From positions 11,973,922 through 12,037,921 of the forward strand of contig JAKZAP010000018.1 of assembly GCA_023053575.1 (NCBI GenBank): a stretch of DNA of 64,000 bases, written 5' to 3'. A model generated the notes under the pieces. It was not told the DNA's origin, made no database searches, and saw only the letters and a program-made list of their open reading frames with translations. The translations under genes were made by a program, and so were the position numbers. Positions 1-9,661 of the stretch are shown here, piece after piece. This DNA comes from Branchinecta lynchi (taxonomy: Eukaryota > Arthropoda > Branchiopoda > Anostraca > Branchinectidae). How positions within the stretch are numbered: position 1 is the stretch's first letter; the number at the start of each line of letters is the position of its first letter.

Positions 1-2
1 CA

Positions 3-610
3 GATAAGTCATCAATTGTAAGTTTTTCCTTTTTAAAAAGTAGCCCAGAATTTTTTCCTGTCCCTGAAAATGGTCTAATTGTTGAACAAATTGCCCTTCT
101 TGGAGTTACGCTCTCTTCGGATTTAACTTGGAAGAAGAATACAAAAAATTAAACAAAAAAAGCAAATTCATCCATATCAGTAGTTAAAACCCTGACTAAA
201 GTTGGGGTTCCACAAAAGGTATTGATTAATCTATTTTGTATGTTTGTCCGGTCTACTTGAATATGCGTGTCCGGTTTGGCAATATGCTCTGACAAAAGAG
301 GATACAGATTCCATCGAAAGTGTACAGAAACGTGCTCTGAGAATTATATACAGAGGACCTAAAATCTTTTAAATCATTTTAAACTTGAGACCCTCCATCA
401 TAGACAGGAGAGGCTGTGCAGAGATTTTGGTATGAAGTCCCTACAGAACCCCTCCTTCCGCTCCCTTCTGCCGCCCCTCTTCCAACCTCAACGTTTGCGT
501 TCGCAAAGAGCGTGTGCGGAGCGAATACCCAAGCAAGAACCCCGTTACTACCGTACGTAGCGGTACCGTAATAGTTTTATCCCTAAATTTGTACACATTT
601 TCAACAAAGA
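3..610 (+). pseudogene. Non-LTR retrotransposon 3' fragment (CR1/jockey-type RT C-terminus)
   Basis: Conceptual translation from base 3 reads the distal part of a LINE reverse transcriptase, with LLGVTLSSDLTW followed by a stop near 150. It continues as SISVVKTLTKVGVPQKVL and then, after a frameshift near 250, as LLEYACPVWQYALTKED and VQKRALRIIYRGPK. These are the conserved post-catalytic thumb/connection motifs of CR1/jockey-like elements. The catalytic palm lies outside the window or is lost. At least one stop and one frameshift show it is dead. The same protein region recurs at 37240-37860 and 45426-45960, so this LINE lineage has left several relics here. Confidence 0.8.
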
Positions 611-1041
611 GGTTTAGTCATTCTTGTGTGTGTCTCACTTCTATGTTTTTGGGATCCTAAAACGTAAATGGAGGGATACCTATGACATCGCAAAAGTTGT
701 CCGTCCGTCCGTCTGTCGGTCCGTCCGTCTGTAAGCACGATAACTCTCGAAGAGAATAAGATATTTTGATGAAACTTGGTATGAGGATTGTTTCGGTCAA
801 GGGTAAGATCGAGTTCGTAGATGGGCTCTGTAGCCCTATATTTGAGGGAGGGGGAGGGGATTCAATTTAAGGGACAAACAAAATATTTTTAAACAGGTAA
901 TGTGATAGTCGATTATGAGGTAAGAAGACATGCTGAGTACAATGGTGGCAATAATTTTCTCGCCGGACAAGTAGTTCGTCCGGAATCCGGCGAAAACCGG
1001 AAAGTTTGTTAAAAGTAAAAGTTTCATTTGAAGTTGATTAA

Positions 1042-2583
1042 ATGTTTAATTTAGGGGTAAGAAGACACGCTGAGTCTGTATATAATGATCATTTTTTACC
1101 CGGACATATAATTAGTCCGGAATCCGGTTGTACCCGCATTTTTTGTAAGTCAAAATTTTATTTAAAGTTGATTAGATTTCTTTATAGGGATAAGGAGATA
1201 CGCCGGCTTCGTTTTCACTACATAAAAAGGGGTCCCAAGGGGTCCGTTCCACTACATAAAAAAGGGTCCAAAGCCGAATGTGACAATTACCGTCCAATCA
1301 GCCTGACAAGCCAACCTGCCAAAGTGTTGACTAAGATACTACTGGACAGAATAAAAGCATTAACCAGCCACATCATCCCTGAGTATCAGGCAGGTTTCCG
1401 AGCTAACCGCTCAACGATAGACCAGATCTTTGTCATCCGTCAAGTAATGGAAAAATACCTTGAATATGGTTTGGACCTATATCAACTCTTCATCGACTTC
1501 AAGCAAGCTTTCGACTTAATTTGGAGAGAAGGCCTCTGGCATATATTACTGCACTACGGCGTCCCGTCAAACATCGTCTCACTCATTCGTAACATGTACG
1601 ATCAATTCAGAAGCCAAGTACAAACAGTTGAGGGAACGACCGAAGGATTCCAAACTTCTGCTGGTGTTTTGCAAGGATGCATCCTCTCACCCCACATGTT
1701 TAATCTCTTCCTCCACTGTGTCATGTCGCATGTTGAAGCAACTAATGGGGCAATGATAGGAGGGATTGTAATCGACAAGCTGGCATACGCAGACGACATC
1801 GACAAGCTCGCTGGATCCGTTGATGAACTGCAAACCGAAGCAGATAACCTGGAACTAGTTACCCGAACCTTCGGAATGAAAATCAACGAGGAGAAAACGA
1901 AAGCCATGCGTGTGTCAAGATTCACGAATCCACCCCCACCAAAAATTAAGCTTAATGGAGCGGAAATAGAATGGGTAGACAGCTTCACATATCTGGGGAG
2001 CCAGATCACGAGCGATAACAATCAGTCAGTGGACATCAAAAGACGACTCGCTCTTGGTAGCGCCGGCTTCAAAGCTCTAATGCCAATATGGAAGCAAAAA
2101 CAAATCTCCCTGAAGCTAAAACTTAAACTATTCTGCTCCATCATCATTCCTATAGCAATGTACGGCTGTGAAACGTGGACAGTCAGAGTAGATGATTCCA
2201 GACGACTCGCCGCATTTGAGACTAAGCTGCTGCGTCGAATCGCCGGCATAACACACGTAGATCGAGTCTCAAATGCTGACCTACTCGAAAGACTCCAGTA
2301 CAAGACTACCATCCTGGAAAGAGTCCGCCTCCAACAGCTCAGATGGCTCGGCCACGTCCAGCGCATGGCCAACGACCAACTGCCGAAGATTGCTTTCGAA
2401 GGTCACATCCACGGTTCTCGCCCTCGAGGTCGCCCTCCGAAGCGCTGGAAGGAAAATTTCTCCGAGTACAACCTCCCTAGTCTTCTCAGATTGTCACACA
2501 GCAGAGAGCAGTATAGGCGGCGTATACATTCGCTCGCGAGGAGAGAGGCCCCGAGACGGCCACTAAGGCCGGATGGGACTTAA
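1042..2583 (+). CDS. LINE reverse transcriptase reading frame (chimeric N-terminus)
   Basis: A 513-codon frame. Residues about 1-57 are translated from family 1 repeat DNA and are not retrotransposon protein. From about residue 66 it is RT: LHKKG and NYRPISL (83-88), FIDFKQAFD (150-158, first catalytic Asp), GVLQGCILSP (208-217) and LAYADD (247-252, catalytic YADD). The C-terminal part ends with RWLGHVQRM and RPRGRPPKRW, typical of RTE-like and related LINE clades, although the exact clade is uncertain. A full element would have an upstream apurinic-type endonuclease, which is missing. The ATG at 1042 is an accident of the host repeat, so the true product is a truncated polymerase domain. Confidence 0.8.
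   Translation: MFNLGVRRHAESVYNDHFLPGHIISPESGCTRIFCKSKFYLKLIRFLYRDKEIRRLRFHYIKRGPKGSVPLHKKGSKAECDNYRPISLTSQPAKVLTKILLDRIKALTSHIIPEYQAGFRANRSTIDQIFVIRQVMEKYLEYGLDLYQLFIDFKQAFDLIWREGLWHILLHYGVPSNIVSLIRNMYDQFRSQVQTVEGTTEGFQTSAGVLQGCILSPHMFNLFLHCVMSHVEATNGAMIGGIVIDKLAYADDIDKLAGSVDELQTEADNLELVTRTFGMKINEEKTKAMRVSRFTNPPPPKIKLNGAEIEWVDSFTYLGSQITSDNNQSVDIKRRLALGSAGFKALMPIWKQKQISLKLKLKLFCSIIIPIAMYGCETWTVRVDDSRRLAAFETKLLRRIAGITHVDRVSNADLLERLQYKTTILERVRLQQLRWLGHVQRMANDQLPKIAFEGHIHGSRPRGRPPKRWKENFSEYNLPSLLRLSHSREQYRRRIHSLARREAPRRPLRPDGT
1204..1214. repeat. Target-site duplication, left copy
   Basis: CGGCTTCGTTT occurs here and again at 2610-2620, exactly bracketing the LINE segment. In other family 1 copies the corresponding host sequence is uninterrupted. 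Confidence 0.8.
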
Positions 2584-2609
2584 GTCAAGTAAGTCAAGTA
2601 AGTCAAAGT
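1215..2609 (+). mobile_element. 5'-truncated LINE insertion
   Basis: The segment is bracketed by an 11-bp direct repeat (1204-1214 and 2610-2620). It ends in a short tandem tail built on AAGTCAAGT, as expected for target-primed reverse transcription. Only the reverse-transcriptase region survives and no endonuclease domain is present. At the 5' junction a motif (ACTACATAAAAA followed by GGTCC) occurs twice about 38 bp apart, suggesting template switching or a small duplication at insertion. The RT reading frame is unbroken, so the insertion is probably young relative to its host repeat. Confidence 0.8.
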
Positions 2610-2620
2610 CGGCTTCGTTT
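2610..2620. repeat. Target-site duplication, right copy
   Basis: Second copy of CGGCTTCGTTT, immediately after the LINE tail; family 1 sequence resumes here. Confidence 0.8.
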
Positions 2621-2989
2621 CTGAATTTTTCTTCTTTTGCTGGACTAGCAGTTCACTCGGAATTCGGACGAAACCGCAAATTGTTTCGGTTAAAATCGTC
2701 AAAACAGATATGGCTTATAAGGTATAGATAGGTAGATAGAATATCTGAACTCGGTTTTCTCTGACGATTAGCCTGGCGAAGACAAGACAAAATTGTCTGG
2801 ATCAAATCTTAGATATATGGGATCCCATTGACACCTATGGTCTTGTTGTGTTAGGCCATAATCAGTTTGAATTATTTATCTTGATATTATGACAGATATT
2901 ATTCATTTGCCTTCATGTGTATTGACGTATTCAACACGCCATTTGGCCCCAAGCTACGATATGTGTTGATATTTGAAATAAATTGAAAC

Positions 2990-3275
2990 TGAAACACAGG
3001 GTACTTCCAAATATCAAGTTTCGTTAAGATCCGATAACCCGTTCAAAGTTATAGATACCTCTATATTCCGGATTCCCCCTCCTCCTACTCCCCTCATGAT
3101 GTTCGGATCGGGGAAGTGACTATTTCCAATTTAATCTTTTGGGGTCCGTGATATGCCTGTCAAGTTTCATCGTCCTAGCTTATGCAGAAGTGCCCAAACT
3201 AGAAAAACCTGAACCGACCGATCGACCGACCGACGGACGGACAGAACTTGCGATTGCTATACTAAAAAATCCAAC
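2990..3275 (-). repeat. Family 2 dispersed repeat fragment
   Basis: Reverse-orientation family 2 sequence: reverse complements of GATGAAACTTG, AGGACGATGAAACTTGACAGG and the CGGTCGGTCGG-rich left part. It is cut off at about 3275, where LINE-like sequence begins. Confidence 0.65.
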
Positions 3276-3299
3276 AAGGAGAATGTAAAAAAAAAAAAT

Positions 3300-4612
3300 C
3301 AGGAAAGTGCAGTTCTGGTGGATAACGAGAGCAAGCTCTTATGGCATTTGTTACGGGTAAAGCATTTGTCAACTGGAAGAAATAGCTCAGAAAGTGTTTA
3401 CAAAGTTTGAGCAATGAGCTGTTAAAAATAAACTTGAGTTTGATCAAAATAAAACTGAAGCTGTTTTATTCACAAATAAGGATAAAGTTCCAAAAATCAC
3501 TCTGAAACTTGGTGTTGATACTATGAAGTGAAAGAAAAAGTTAAATATTTGGGCGTTATTTTGGATAGAAAATTATTGTGGACAGACCATGTTGTTAGTA
3601 GAATTAATTCAGCTAAACAATATTCAACTCGTCTTTTATGTGCGGCAAAAACAACATGGGGCCTAAGACCTTTTGCACCGAGGAAACTGTACAAGTTGGT
3701 TGTGGAAAGCACAATTTTATATGCTGTTCCAGTTTGGATCGCTGCTCTTAAGAAAAAATATATTCTGAGAAAACTAAAATCAGCTCAACGAATTTCGATG
3801 TTGGCAATCTCCAAATCTTTTCGTAGCGCACAGTCAGAAGTAATAACAGCAATTTCTGGCGTGTTACCTTTTCACATTAGAGCTTTTGAACTGACTGCAT
3901 TAAGATATGCTCGCAAAGGCGGCCCTCAAAATTGGCCGATGTTTACTCCACCTTCTTTCCCTTTAGTTCAAAGAGCATCTCTTCATAGTATTTTTACAGA
4001 TGAAGTTCTTTCTGGATTGTTTGGACACAGTATTTTTGACAATAATTTTATTTTAAACCGTCAGTTTCTAAAATCTAAGTTATATGAAATGTGGTATAGT
4101 GGTTTTTCAAAATTCAGTTAGCTACTGGCCAAGCCGTTTCTTTTCAAGTACAAATGATTTAATTGCTGCTTCTTCTTTTGAGCCAAAATACCAGTTGACA
4201 CAGTTTATTACCGGCCGTTGTCAGTTTCCTGCATAGAATTGGTAAAGCTCCTTCTAGCTTGTGTTATTGTTGCCAAATTCCTGAATCTTGCAGCCATCTT
4301 TTATTTGAATGTCCTTTATATTACACTCAGCGAATGTCTTTGTCTTTGTGTTTATCTCAACTAGGTCTTAGCTTTCCTTTTAGTCTGAATTTAGCAGTGA
4401 GTAATAAGTACGCTTGTTATTGTTTTTTTTTAAAGAACTAGGAGATTAGAAATTTCGTAGTTGGTGATCATTGGTTGCGTCATCACTTTTCTTCAGTCGA
4501 GACTTAATGATTAGATTAGAGTTTTATTTTTGATGTTATGTAGTTTTAGTTTAGTATATAGAGTGAAATACCTTGTTTGGTTTACTCACGATTAAATACT
4601 TACTTACTTACT
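3300..4612 (+). pseudogene. Non-LTR retrotransposon 3' half (I/R1/jockey-like), degenerate
   Basis: From about 3370 the translation reads EIAQKVFTKFEQ, a stop, then NKLEFDQNKTEAVLF, a typical RT motif. After a stop/frameshift near 3530 an open stretch (3528-4121) carries KYLGVILDRKLLWTDH, YAVPVWIAAL and ISGVLPFHIRA, the standard RT C-terminal landmarks. A further frame (about 4190-4441) carries QFITGRCQF and the Cys/His box CYCC...CSHLLFEC found at the end of these polyproteins. The element ends in a (TTAC)n tail at about 4597-4611. Two or more frame breaks make it inactive. It belongs to a different LINE lineage from the one at 1215-2609. Confidence 0.8.
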
Positions 4613-4779
4613 AGGTGAAGCGAGAAGGTAGATAAGAACGTCAGAAAATAACCCCTTCAAACCCCCTGGGCTCGTACCTAGAAATAGGATATCTAGTTTC
4701 GCTCGAGTCGGAGCATTTCTGATACCGCCACCGATCATCTAGGGCAAATAATTTTCTACCTTCCAAGTTTAGATCCACT

Positions 4780-4955
4780 CATTGGGTTGTCGACAAAACG
4801 TCCCCATTCGAAACGTCCCCGACAAAACGTCCCCGTGACAAAACGTCCCCGTGACAAAACGTCCCCATGACAAAACGTTCCCGTGGCGAAACGTCCCCGA
4901 TCAAAACGTCTCCTGGCGAAACGTCCCCATGGCGAAACGTCCACGGCTATAGATT
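4780..4955 (+). repeat. GACAAAACGTCCCC minisatellite block (left)
   Basis: About eleven diverged copies of a 14-17 bp unit with core AAACGTCCCC, usually preceded by GACA or GGCG. The same unit is present inverted at 5655-5815. The open frame on the minus strand here is only translated repeat. Confidence 0.85.
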
Positions 4956-4959
4956 TTTT

Positions 4960-5140
4960 TTTCCGTCGCTGAAGGATAGCTAGGCCTATGAGACTAGTGA
5001 CTGCGTCATCAGTTCAGACAAAAAAAGTTTTTAGGATATAAACTTTTGAAAACCACGATGGGTCGACTACTTCAGTATTTAACCGACACTCAAGAAACCA
5101 ACCAAAGTGTTGCTCCCGGCTTTAGTGTTTTATTTTTTAT
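4960..5140. repeat. Old family 3 fragment
   Basis: The stretch ATTTAACCGACACTCAAGAA followed by ACCAAAGTGTTGCTC matches the right subterminal region of the family 3 elements (45300-45350 and the complement of 58145-58200), with several differences. It lies inside the segment bracketed by the inverted minisatellites. Confidence 0.55.
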
Positions 5141-5654
5141 TTAATTTTATTTTGTGTGTTAGTTTACGCTGCGATATAACTCACTGATCTCGCTTCTGTT
5201 CGATATTTAATTTGGTGATATTTATTATTAAAAGATTTTATGAAAGGATCAAAACCGTCTAACCTAGATTAACTATGTCTCTCTACCTAAATAATCGTTT
5301 CATCCGCTTTCGTTTCCTCGCTTCCCGTGTCATTTTTAACCAGCATAACGGCACTACGCTTATTTTTGCATTATCCTTGTTTGACTCTCTTTGAGCCACA
5401 GCGGGTTCCCCCTTTCTCTGAGGAGCATATTGGTGCTCCTCAGATTGTGCATGTCGCTTCAAACGACCTAGAACTGATCAGTTACGAGTCAGTTGCAAGG
5501 CATATTACACGACATATTTTAACTGAAAAAAAATAAATTTATGAAGCAACCGGTCCTATGTCCGATCTTTCCTGCTTATAAGGAATGTTCCCACATCTGT
5601 AATACACACTCTGAAGTTGTTTTACCTTGATCATGCACCTGGAGATCGAGGTGA
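5141..5654. other. Interior of the minisatellite-bracketed segment, no gene seen
   Basis: AT-rich sequence with no recognisable protein frame and no splice-bounded coding block. It lies between inverted minisatellite blocks and may be the interior of a fold-back element. Confidence 0.4.
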
Positions 5655-5815
5655 ACTTAAAAATCTGTGCTTGGGGACGTTTTGACACGGGGACGTTTTG
5701 ACATGGGGACGTTTTGTCACGGGAAAGTTTTGTCATGGGGACGTTTTGTCACGGGGACGTTTTGTCACGGTGACGTTTTCGCCAGGGGACGTTTTTGTAT
5801 GGGGACATTTCGTAG
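5655..5815 (-). repeat. GACAAAACGTCCCC minisatellite block (right, inverted)
   Basis: About nine copies of GGGGACGTTTTGTC-type units, the reverse complement of the block at 4780-4955. Together they form an inverted pair about 1 kb across. A third, isolated block is at 22575-22675. Confidence 0.85.
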
Positions 5816-5819
5816 GTAA

Positions 5820-7705
5820 GCCCACTCGTGTGACACCTAGACATTTTCAGGTACGACTTTAGGCTATTTAGTTTAAACAACTTCAACAATACAAATCGAT
5901 CCCTGGGAGAAGGTAACAGTATTCCCAGTACCCCCCTTCCAACTCCCACTATCGCGGCCGAATCTGGGTCGGACACATAAATAGATCATTCAAAGCATCT
6001 TCTCTTGTAAGCTATCAAGTTTCACTCGAATCTGAGCATTTTTCGAGGAATTCCGGCCCCCCCCCCCTCACCGTGCTCGGATCCGGTCCGGACCCTAAAA
6101 TATGTCATTTGCAGCATGACTTCTCTACTTCAAGTTTCGTTCAAATTGGCCATATTCCTGTTCAGCGCTTCCAAGCGGACTATAGTTTCTGTTAATCCCC
6201 CCATACCTCACGGTCATCACTTGGATCAGACATGGTAAAATAGATCCACAGGTTTGTAAGTGGAAAACCTGTCATCTTTGTCCCAGGTTAATGGAGGTTT
6301 TACATATGTTATAGCAGCAGAAAGGGAAAGTGACCCAACACCCTATCGATTCGACTTTTTACTATGTCTACAAAAGTGTTGGTTAGACATAGTAAAAAGT
6401 CGAACCCATAGGGTAGTGGGTCACTTTCACTTTCTGCTGCTGAAACATTTGCAAAACCTCCATTACCTGGGACACAGACATGACAGACAGGATGACAGAT
6501 AACAGGTTTTCCACTTACTAACCTGTGGATCTATTTTACCATGTCTGATCCAAGTGATGACCGTGAGGCATGGGGGGATTAACATAAACTAGACCGCTTG
6601 GAAGCGCTGAACAGGAGTATGGCCAATTGCTCCACTCGTTTGACCACTATGCGAACCACAAAATTTCCAGGACTCCCGGCCACCAGCTCCCTCTCTGTGG
6701 CCAAATACGACTCGGACACATAAACCTTTTCTCATCGACCATCGTCGCCGCATGTGATTCGGACACTTACTTTGCATACCTAGGTTTCACTTCTTACCGC
6801 CCATAGGCTAAGGTTTCACTCGAACCGGGCCACCCGTTCGCAACCACCCCCCCCCCCCCCCCACACACACACAAGTATCGGATCCGGTCACAATTGAAAT
6901 GGCAGATCTGAGACGATAGCTCTTTTCCACTTGCCAAATTTCATTCAAATCCGACCACCCGTTCAAAAGTTATGGATTGTCACTACATTCCGAATTCGCC
7001 ATCCCTTCGCTCGCCCACGATGGTCAGATGGGAGAAACGACTATTCTCAAGTCACTTATTAGATCCCTGATATGCCTGCCGAGTTTCATCGTCCTACTAG
7101 CCTACACCAGGAAGTGCCGAACTGGCAGGATCGCCGAAAATCCGGACCCCCTCCAGCTCCCCCCACAGTGTAAGATTCCGGTCCGGTTATGTTAGTGAAA
7201 TATCTAGGACTTGCGCTTGTTCTTACCACCAAGTTATCACCTTATTCTTTATCATTCTTATCACCCCCACAGTGTCCGATTCCGGTCCGGTTATGTTAGT
7301 TAAATATCTAGGACCTGCGCTTGTTCTTACCACCAAGTTTCACACGAACTCAAAGCGTTTCCCAAGATTTCTGGTTTCTCCTCCAAAATTCCCGAATCCG
7401 TCCAACTGGATCGTCTGAGACACGAGGTATTTCTAAATATCATGTTTCATTACGATCCGATCACCCGCTCGAAAGTTATACATACCTCTAAGTTTCGGGA
7501 TTCTCCCTCCCTCCACTCCCGCTCAGAAGGTCGAAACGGGGAAGTTAAAATGGTCGGGTCCTTGATACGTGTGCCAAGTTTCATCGTCCTAGCTTATGTG
7601 GAAGTGCTCGAACTAGCAAGAACCCGGACCGATAGACCCCGACAGACGGGTAGAAATTACGATCGCTATATGGAACTTGGCCGAAGGGAAATTGCCATAA
7701 ACATG
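5820..7705 (-). repeat. Family 2 dispersed repeat, minus-strand copy
   Basis: Reverse-oriented family 2 sequence with repeated AAGTTTCATCGTCCTA, AAGTTTCANNNNNATCCGA and GGGATTCCCCCT-type segments. It ends near 7705 with the reverse complement of the family's left-end hairpin (ACTTGGCCGAAGGGAA). A large palindrome occupies 6144-6628. A C-run at about 6848-6862 lies inside. Short frames here are repeat translations. The copy is head-to-head with the plus copy that starts near 7856. Confidence 0.7.
6144..6628. repeat. Large near-perfect palindrome (about 485 bp)
   Basis: The left arm 6144-6369 is repeated as reverse complement at 6385-6628 around a 15-base spacer. Matching landmarks are AATTGGCCATA, CTTCCAAGCGG, CATCACTTGGATCAGACATG, GCAGCAGAAAG and GACTTTTTACTATGTCT. 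The right arm carries an extra block of about 20 bases (GACAGACAGGATGACAG). The RNA would fold into a very long hairpin. Confidence 0.85.
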
Positions 7706-8091
7706 GCATGGAAAGTTCAATATCTGAGGAAGGAAATGATTTGGGGAAATGACTTTGGGGGAGGAAAGGTTTAAACAAATTTTGAGAATTAGAAGTTGTA
7801 GAGATATTAGAAATTTGCTAAGATTCCTAAAAGTAGCCATGATCACAGGGAAAGTTTTTATGGCACTTGCCCTTCGGCCAAGTGCCATATGGCGATTGTA
7901 ATTTCTGTCCGTCAGTCGGTCTGTCGGTCCCGGTTTTGCTAGTTCGGGCACTTCCAGATCGGCTAGAACGATGAAACTCGGCAGGCATATCAGGGACCCG
8001 ACCAGATCAACTTACAAATACTCATTTCCCCAATCCGACTTTCCCCGGATCCGGGAGTCCGGAGACTATAATGCAAAAGCGGAGCGAAACG

Positions 8092-8185
8092 TAGCAAAAA
8101 GAGCGCTGCCCAAATGCGGGATCGAAACATGGACCTCTGAGTCGTGAAGCCAGTGTTCTACCACCGCGCCAAGACTTCCTGTAAT
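8092..8185 (-). repeat. tRNA-derived SINE-like sequence
   Basis: On the minus strand a box A-like TGGCGCGGTGGTAGAAC (plus 8156-8172) is followed about 35 nt later by a box B-like GTTTCGATCCC (plus 8118-8130). This is the spacing of a tRNA-type RNA polymerase III promoter. The cloverleaf is imperfect and the anticodon ambiguous, so this is probably a SINE head or tRNA pseudogene rather than a working tRNA. Confidence 0.5.
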
Positions 8186-9010
8186 CGTAGCGAATGCGGG
8201 ACTGGATATAGTTTATTAAAGTAAGACCATGTGGTCAAAACGAATGTGGTTAAACTAAACAAATCTACTGCAACGCTTCTACATAAGCTAGCACAAAGAA
8301 ACTTGGCAGGAATATCAGGGAACCGACCACATTAACTTGGAAATAATCACTTTCCAGATCCGATCATAGTGGAGGGATGGGAAATCCGGAAATTATTAGC
8401 ATGCATAACTTTGGAAAGGGTAATCGAACATGCGTGAAACTTGACATGTGTCAAGGACAAGTGTTTCGGATATTCAGTTTCAAATCCGGACCAGCTAGTT
8501 CGGGCACTTCCAAATAAGCTAGGACGATAAAACTTGGCAGGCATATCAGGGACCCGAAATGAAAAGGGTTTGAAATAGTCACTTCCCCCATCCGAGCACC
8601 GTGGGGGGAGTGGAAGGAGGGGGAATCCGGAATCTTGAGGTATTTATAACTTTTGAACGGGTGATCGGATCTCGATGAAACTTGGTATTTGGAAAGATCT
8701 CATCCCTCAGGCGACCCGCTTCAAATCCGAACCGGATCCGGTGACTTTTGGAGGGAGCTGGAGGGAACCGGAAATCTTGGGAAACGCTATTAGTGGAGGG
8801 ATCGAGATGAAACTTGGTGGGAAGACACCTAGCAAACACTAGATACATCATTGACACAACCGAGCCGATTCGGGCACTGTGGAGGGAAGGGGAATCCGGA
8901 ATTTTGAGGTATTTATAACTTTTGAACGGGTGATCGGATCTCGATGAAACTTGACCGGATCTGGTGACTTTTGGGGGGAGCTGGAGGCGGCAACGGGAAA
9001 AAACGCTATG

Positions 9011-9014
9011 ACTG
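9011..9014. repeat. Provirus target-site duplication, left (ACTG)
   Basis: ACTG flanks the left LTR and recurs at 21326-21329. Joining the flanks across one copy gives CGCTATGACTGGAGGGATCG, which matches the uninterrupted sister repeat near 21598-21615 (CGCTATGAGTGGAGGGATCG) at all but one base. Confidence 0.85.
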
Positions 9015-9647
9015 GTGAAACGGTGCTTCCCCTTACTCTATTGCATGTTAGTGACTGGGTAGCATGGTCGGAATAACAGCAATATCTACCTTAGAGTGGT
9101 GTAGAGGCGAGTTCGCGGTCCGTCTGCTCCTGGGAGTCTTTACCCGGTATCCTAGTTCAGAACGCAAGCTGCGGGTTGATCCTGGCTTTATTCACAAACA
9201 TAGGTTGATCTCGTTATACACAGTTCATGTCTTATACAACACGTAAGCACATACAATAAGTCTTCATAACACTGGGTCAATCAGTGACCATATGATATAT
9301 ATACGCCACGCGAGTTCTGAGGGCGAGTGACTACTGTTCTCTGTCCCTAACTTCTACTCTTCACTCTCTGACGTCGCAGGCTTTACCAGTTAAGGCTTTT
9401 ATAGGCTTAAAGGACGTGCGTCACCGGCCCTGATTTGGTAAACAGTTATCGGAAATCGTCAACCACAATAACAGGATATCGGCTAACCAACTATCGGAAA
9501 TCGCTAGCCACAATAACAGGATATCGGCATCCTGTTCCCTTAAACGACACACGCTTAGCATTTAGAACTGGGAACCCGGAAATGTGGTTAACCATAAGAT
9601 AAGGCAACTGCGTAGTACTTTAGTCTCCAAGAGCCTTCAATTGTTAC
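9015..9647 (-). repeat. 3' LTR
   Basis: 633 bp, nearly identical to 20693-21325. The only differences seen are A/C in TACCTT(A/C)GAGTGG and G/A in ACATA(G/A)GTTGATC. In element orientation it begins GTAAC and ends TTCAC. AATAAA is the complement of 9187-9192. Confidence 0.95.
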
Positions 9648-9661
9648 ACTTCTTTATCCTC
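9648..9661 (-). promoter_or_regulatory. Polypurine tract
   Basis: In element orientation GAGGATAAAGAAGT abuts the 3' LTR. It is almost all purine and is the expected plus-strand primer site. Confidence 0.65.

Larger units (their letters stand above)
645..2847 (+). repeat. Family 1 dispersed repeat, copy A, interrupted by a LINE
   Basis: The left end is the near-palindrome TTTTTGGGATCCTAAAACG. It is followed by a CCGTCCGTCTGT-rich stretch, a GATGAAACTTGG motif and diverged units of about 137 bp. Each unit carries GTAAGAAGACA(C/T)GCTGA, a CCGGAATCCGG box and AAACCGGAAAG. The right end is a GGGATCCCATTGACACC motif followed by GGTCTTGTT near 2847. A LINE splits the copy at 1215-2609. Nine further copies or fragments occur in the window. 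Confidence 0.85.
7856..9014 (+). repeat. Family 2 dispersed repeat, left part, split by the provirus
   Basis: Begins with TTTTTA and the hairpin TGGCACTTG...CCAAGTGCCA (about 7860-7889). GTCCGTCAGTCGGTCTGTCGG follows, then units with AGGACGATAAAACTTGGCAG, GGGGAATCCGGAAT and GAACGGGTGATCGGATC. The tandem part (about 279 bp per unit) begins near 8570. It continues beyond the provirus at 21326-22126, where the element ends, so the original element was about 2 kb. Confidence 0.75.

Noticed and set aside
4756..4944. 62-codon minus frame with GRF-rich peptide
   Set aside because: It is the translated AAACGTCCCC minisatellite.
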